A model generated the notes under the pieces. The model was not told the DNA's origin and did not search any database. It saw only the letters and a program-made list of their open reading frames with translations. This document shows, one piece after another, positions 14,742 through 16,336 of a stretch of DNA of 16,336 bases (the first letter of the stretch is position 1; the number at the start of each line of letters is the position of its first letter). The position numbers were made by a program, and so were the translations under genes. Origin of the DNA: SXOA01 sp051004015 (GTDB taxonomy: Bacteria > Planctomycetota > Planctomycetia > Pirellulales > Pirellulaceae); NCBI GenBank assembly GCA_051004015.1, contig JBPCKT010000083.1, positions 1-16,336 of the forward strand, in the 5' to 3' direction.

Positions 14742-14794
14742 AAAGTTGTGCGGGAAGGGTAGTCTTCGAGCGAGAACCAGAGGCATTGTTTTGT

Positions 14795-14804
14795 CGCGCG
14801 GGTA
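14795..14804. repeat. Left target-site duplication of the IS66 element
   Basis: CGCGCGGGTA directly abuts the left IS66 end and is repeated at 16174-16183. Confidence 0.72.
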
Positions 14805-14825
14805 GTACGTGATTAGCCTGCTTGC
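14805..14825 (+). repeat. IS66 left inverted repeat
   Basis: GTACGTGATTAGCCTGCTTG and the next base form the left end; 17 of 21 bases match the inverted right end. A third, similar copy is at 16212-16232. Confidence 0.75.
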
Positions 14826-14857
14826 TTTTGCGGGATGATAGCACGAATGATTGTCGT

Positions 14858-16165
14858 ATGACGCTTGAAGAGGCTTTGGCGAGAATCGGGGAACTTGAGG
14901 GGCAGCTGAAGGTTGCGCTGGATCGGATTGCGGAATTGGAGCGGGAGAAGGCGCGGCAGGCGGGGCCGTTTCGGCGTCGGTAGCAATTGAAGGTTCCGCC
15001 GACGGAAAAGAAGACCCCGGGCCGCAAGCCGGGTCACCGGGGGGCCTATCGCCAGCGTCCCCAACAGATCGATGAAACGGATATCGTGCCGCTGGATAAG
15101 TGTCCTCACTGCCAGGGGGCGGTGGAAGTGCGGCAGTGGCACAAAGAGATTGTCCCGGTTCGCCCGCACGTTCGCCGGATCGTCACCTTCACGGGCAAGT
15201 GCGGCAAGTGCGGGATCGTTCAGAGCACCCACCCGGAGCAGACCTCGTGGGCTCAAGGAGTCGCGGGTGTGACGCTGGGTCGCCGCGCTCAAGCGCTGTC
15301 CATTCTGCTCAATAAGCATGTGGGCATTCCGTTGCGAAAGACCTGCCAGATTCTGAAGCAGGGGTTTGGCTTGTCGCTGACGAGCGGCGGGCTGTCGCAA
15401 CTGGTGCAGCGGGCAGCTGGCAAGGTGAAGGGCCAATACGAACAACTGATCGAGCAGCTGCGCAGCAGCGACGTGGTCTATGCCGACGAGACTTCCTGGT
15501 ACGTCGGCGGTCCTGGGCATTGGCTGTGGGTGTTCACCACGCCCACCAGCACGGTATATCGCATTGCTTCCAGCCGCGGGCATCCCGTCGCGGCCAAGGT
15601 GCTGGGGAGCGATTTTCCGGGCGTTTTGGTTAGCGATTGTGCCCAGATTTACGACAAGTTCCCCGGTCCGCAGCACAAGTGCATTGCCCATCACTTGCAG
15701 GTCATCGAGAAAAACCGCCGGTTGCCGGGGATGAAGAACCCGCGCTACCTGGACGCTTGGGAACGGCTCTGGAAGGGCGTGATCGAGCTGACGAAACAGC
15801 GCGCCGCACTTGCGCCTGCGGAGTTCGCTGCGCGCACCGCGCGGTGCGAAGTGGAGGCCGACGTGCTCATCGCCGAGGAGCCGATGCAGCTCGGCGACCG
15901 CAAGTTTCGCACACGGATGAAGAATGCCCGCAAACATTTGTTTGGCTGCCTGCATTATCCTGTCGACCCCACCAATAACCGTGCGGAGCGCGCCATTCGT
16001 CCTGCCGTTGTCGCCCGCAAAATCTCCTGCGGCAACAAGACCGAACGTGGCGCCAACGCCTACGAAATCCTTCTGAGCCTCGCCACCACCGCCCACCCAC
16101 AAACCCGCGACTTCCTTACCGACCTGGCCCAATCTCTCACTCTCCAGCCAGCGCTAGCGGGCTAA
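14858..16165 (+). pseudogene. IS66-family transposase with an in-frame amber codon at position 42
   Basis: The frame from ATG 14858 encodes a coiled-coil leader ('ARIGELEGQLKVALDRIAEL'), reaches TAG at 14981-14983, and continues without further stops as 'QLKVPPTEKKTPGRKPGHRG' to TAA at 16163. The rest is a full IS66 transposase: a zinc-finger-like CPHC…CGKC pair, then the DDE core with D in 'VVYADETSWY', D in 'VLVSDCAQIYDKF' and E in 'TNNRAERAIRPAVVARK'. It ends with the usual 'ANAYEILLSLATTA' tail. A CAG-to-TAG or GAG-to-TAG change is the simplest explanation. Without readthrough, only a protein starting at the TTG at 14987, lacking the coiled coil, could be made. The catalytic residues are intact, so decay is recent. 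Confidence 0.88.
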
Positions 16166-16173
16166 GCATGTAC
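16153..16173 (-). repeat. IS66 right inverted repeat
   Basis: Read on the minus strand, GTACATGCTTAGCCCGCTAG and the next base match the left end at 17 of 21 positions. The repeat overlaps the last codons of the transposase gene, whose TAA lies at 16163-16165. Confidence 0.75.
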
Positions 16174-16183
16174 CGCGCGGGTA
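16174..16183. repeat. Right target-site duplication of the IS66 element
   Basis: CGCGCGGGTA directly abuts the right IS66 end and matches 14795-14804 exactly. Confidence 0.72.
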
Positions 16184-16211
16184 CATAACCCGAACCGGGG
16201 GTTAGAAAAAC

Positions 16212-16232
16212 GTACGTGCTTAGCCTGCCAGC
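16212..16232 (+). repeat. Extra IS66-type end next to the IS66 element
   Basis: GTACGTGCTTAGCCTGCCAG and the next base match the left end of the IS66 element at 18 of 21 positions, in the same orientation, 28 bp beyond its right direct repeat. The sequence after it, to the window edge, does not resemble the IS66 interior as far as I can see and holds no coding sequence I can support. It may be the left end of a second related element that begins here. Confidence 0.5.
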
Positions 16233-16336
16233 ACTCATACTTCGGCGGGAAATACAGCAGTTATCGCTCAGCGGCACGGCTTGGGTGGTCCTTTTCGGTT
16301 CCTCGACCGTACATCGGAACTCAAAACTACTGGGTT

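Larger units (their letters stand above)
14805..16173 (+). mobile_element. IS66-family insertion sequence with a single transposase gene, 1369 bp
   Basis: The ends GTACGTGATTAGCC… (14805-14825) and, inverted, GTACATGCTTAGCC… (16153-16173) match at 17 of 21 positions. Outside them is the same 10-mer CGCGCGGGTA on both sides (14795-14804 and 16174-16183). IS66 elements usually make 8-bp duplications, so the duplication is probably 8 bp with two further bases matching by chance or lying within the ends. Only the large transposase gene is present, with no tnpA/tnpB accessory genes, as in the short IS66 subgroup. The retained direct repeats suggest a fairly recent insertion. Confidence 0.85.

Noticed and set aside
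14813..16132. Long open frame on the minus strand (439 codons) through the IS66 element
   Set aside because: It is antisense to the IS66 transposase, whose DDE motifs and zinc-finger cysteines are clear on the plus strand. The antisense product is an Arg/Leu/Ala/Gly-rich shadow with no family features.
1..16336. tRNA or rRNA genes
   Set aside because: No cloverleaf with a conserved T-loop and no rRNA-like sequence was recognised on either strand by eye; a covariance-model scan was not possible.

Overview
The window looks like an accessory region of a GC-rich planctomycete chromosome (Pirellulales-like is my inference). Pointers are a planctomycete-type ABC-2 permease with a large extracytoplasmic loop, a membrane protein with an internal 'STRRLLLVT' helix, several signal-peptide proteins of unknown function, and dense decayed mobile DNA. 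No 16S or other taxonomic marker is present, so this is style, not proof.

Layout. (a) 1-1204, minus: a single open frame that starts as the N-terminal half of a group II intron reverse transcriptase/maturase and changes at about 590-617, in frame, into YD repeats of an RHS protein that runs off the left edge. (b) 1203-4146: a complete IS21-family element with istA and istB on the minus strand and matching ends. A roughly 20-bp DNA repeat occurs inside both genes and encodes the peptide NAAILPPGS or close variants. (c) 4149-6868, plus: a metzincin-type protease cut at its 5' end by the IS21 right end, then a secreted protein made of two diverged copies of one ~300-residue unit, then a degenerate scrap of a third copy. 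(d) 6885-13539: ordinary-looking chromosome, with an ABC-2 permease (minus), a multi-TM protein (plus), a YacP-like NYN ribonuclease (minus, overlapping its neighbour tail to tail), a small conserved-looking protein (plus), the magnesium channel MgtE (minus), and a two-gene plus-strand unit ending in an ExbD/TolR-like protein. (e) 13540-14804: a secreted protein gene broken by a one-base frameshift, followed by a terminator-like hairpin and a second strong hairpin. (f) 14805-16173: an IS66-family element with imperfect inverted ends and flanking 10-bp direct repeats, whose transposase carries an in-frame TAG at codon 42. A further IS66-like end lies at 16212.

How it fits together. I see no complete defence or metabolic system. 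The left 7 kb and the right 2.7 kb record repeated insertion, recombination and gene decay around a stable core. The points most worth a second look are the protein-coding transposase-site repeats of the IS21 element, the in-frame RT-RHS chimera, the internally duplicated secreted protein beside a decapitated protease, and the amber codon in the IS66 transposase. No stretch longer than 300 bases lacks a gene or mobile-element sequence; the larger intergenic gaps (8733-9000, 10452-10740, 12503-12677, 13540-13748, 14630-14804) were read, and only the items listed were supportable.
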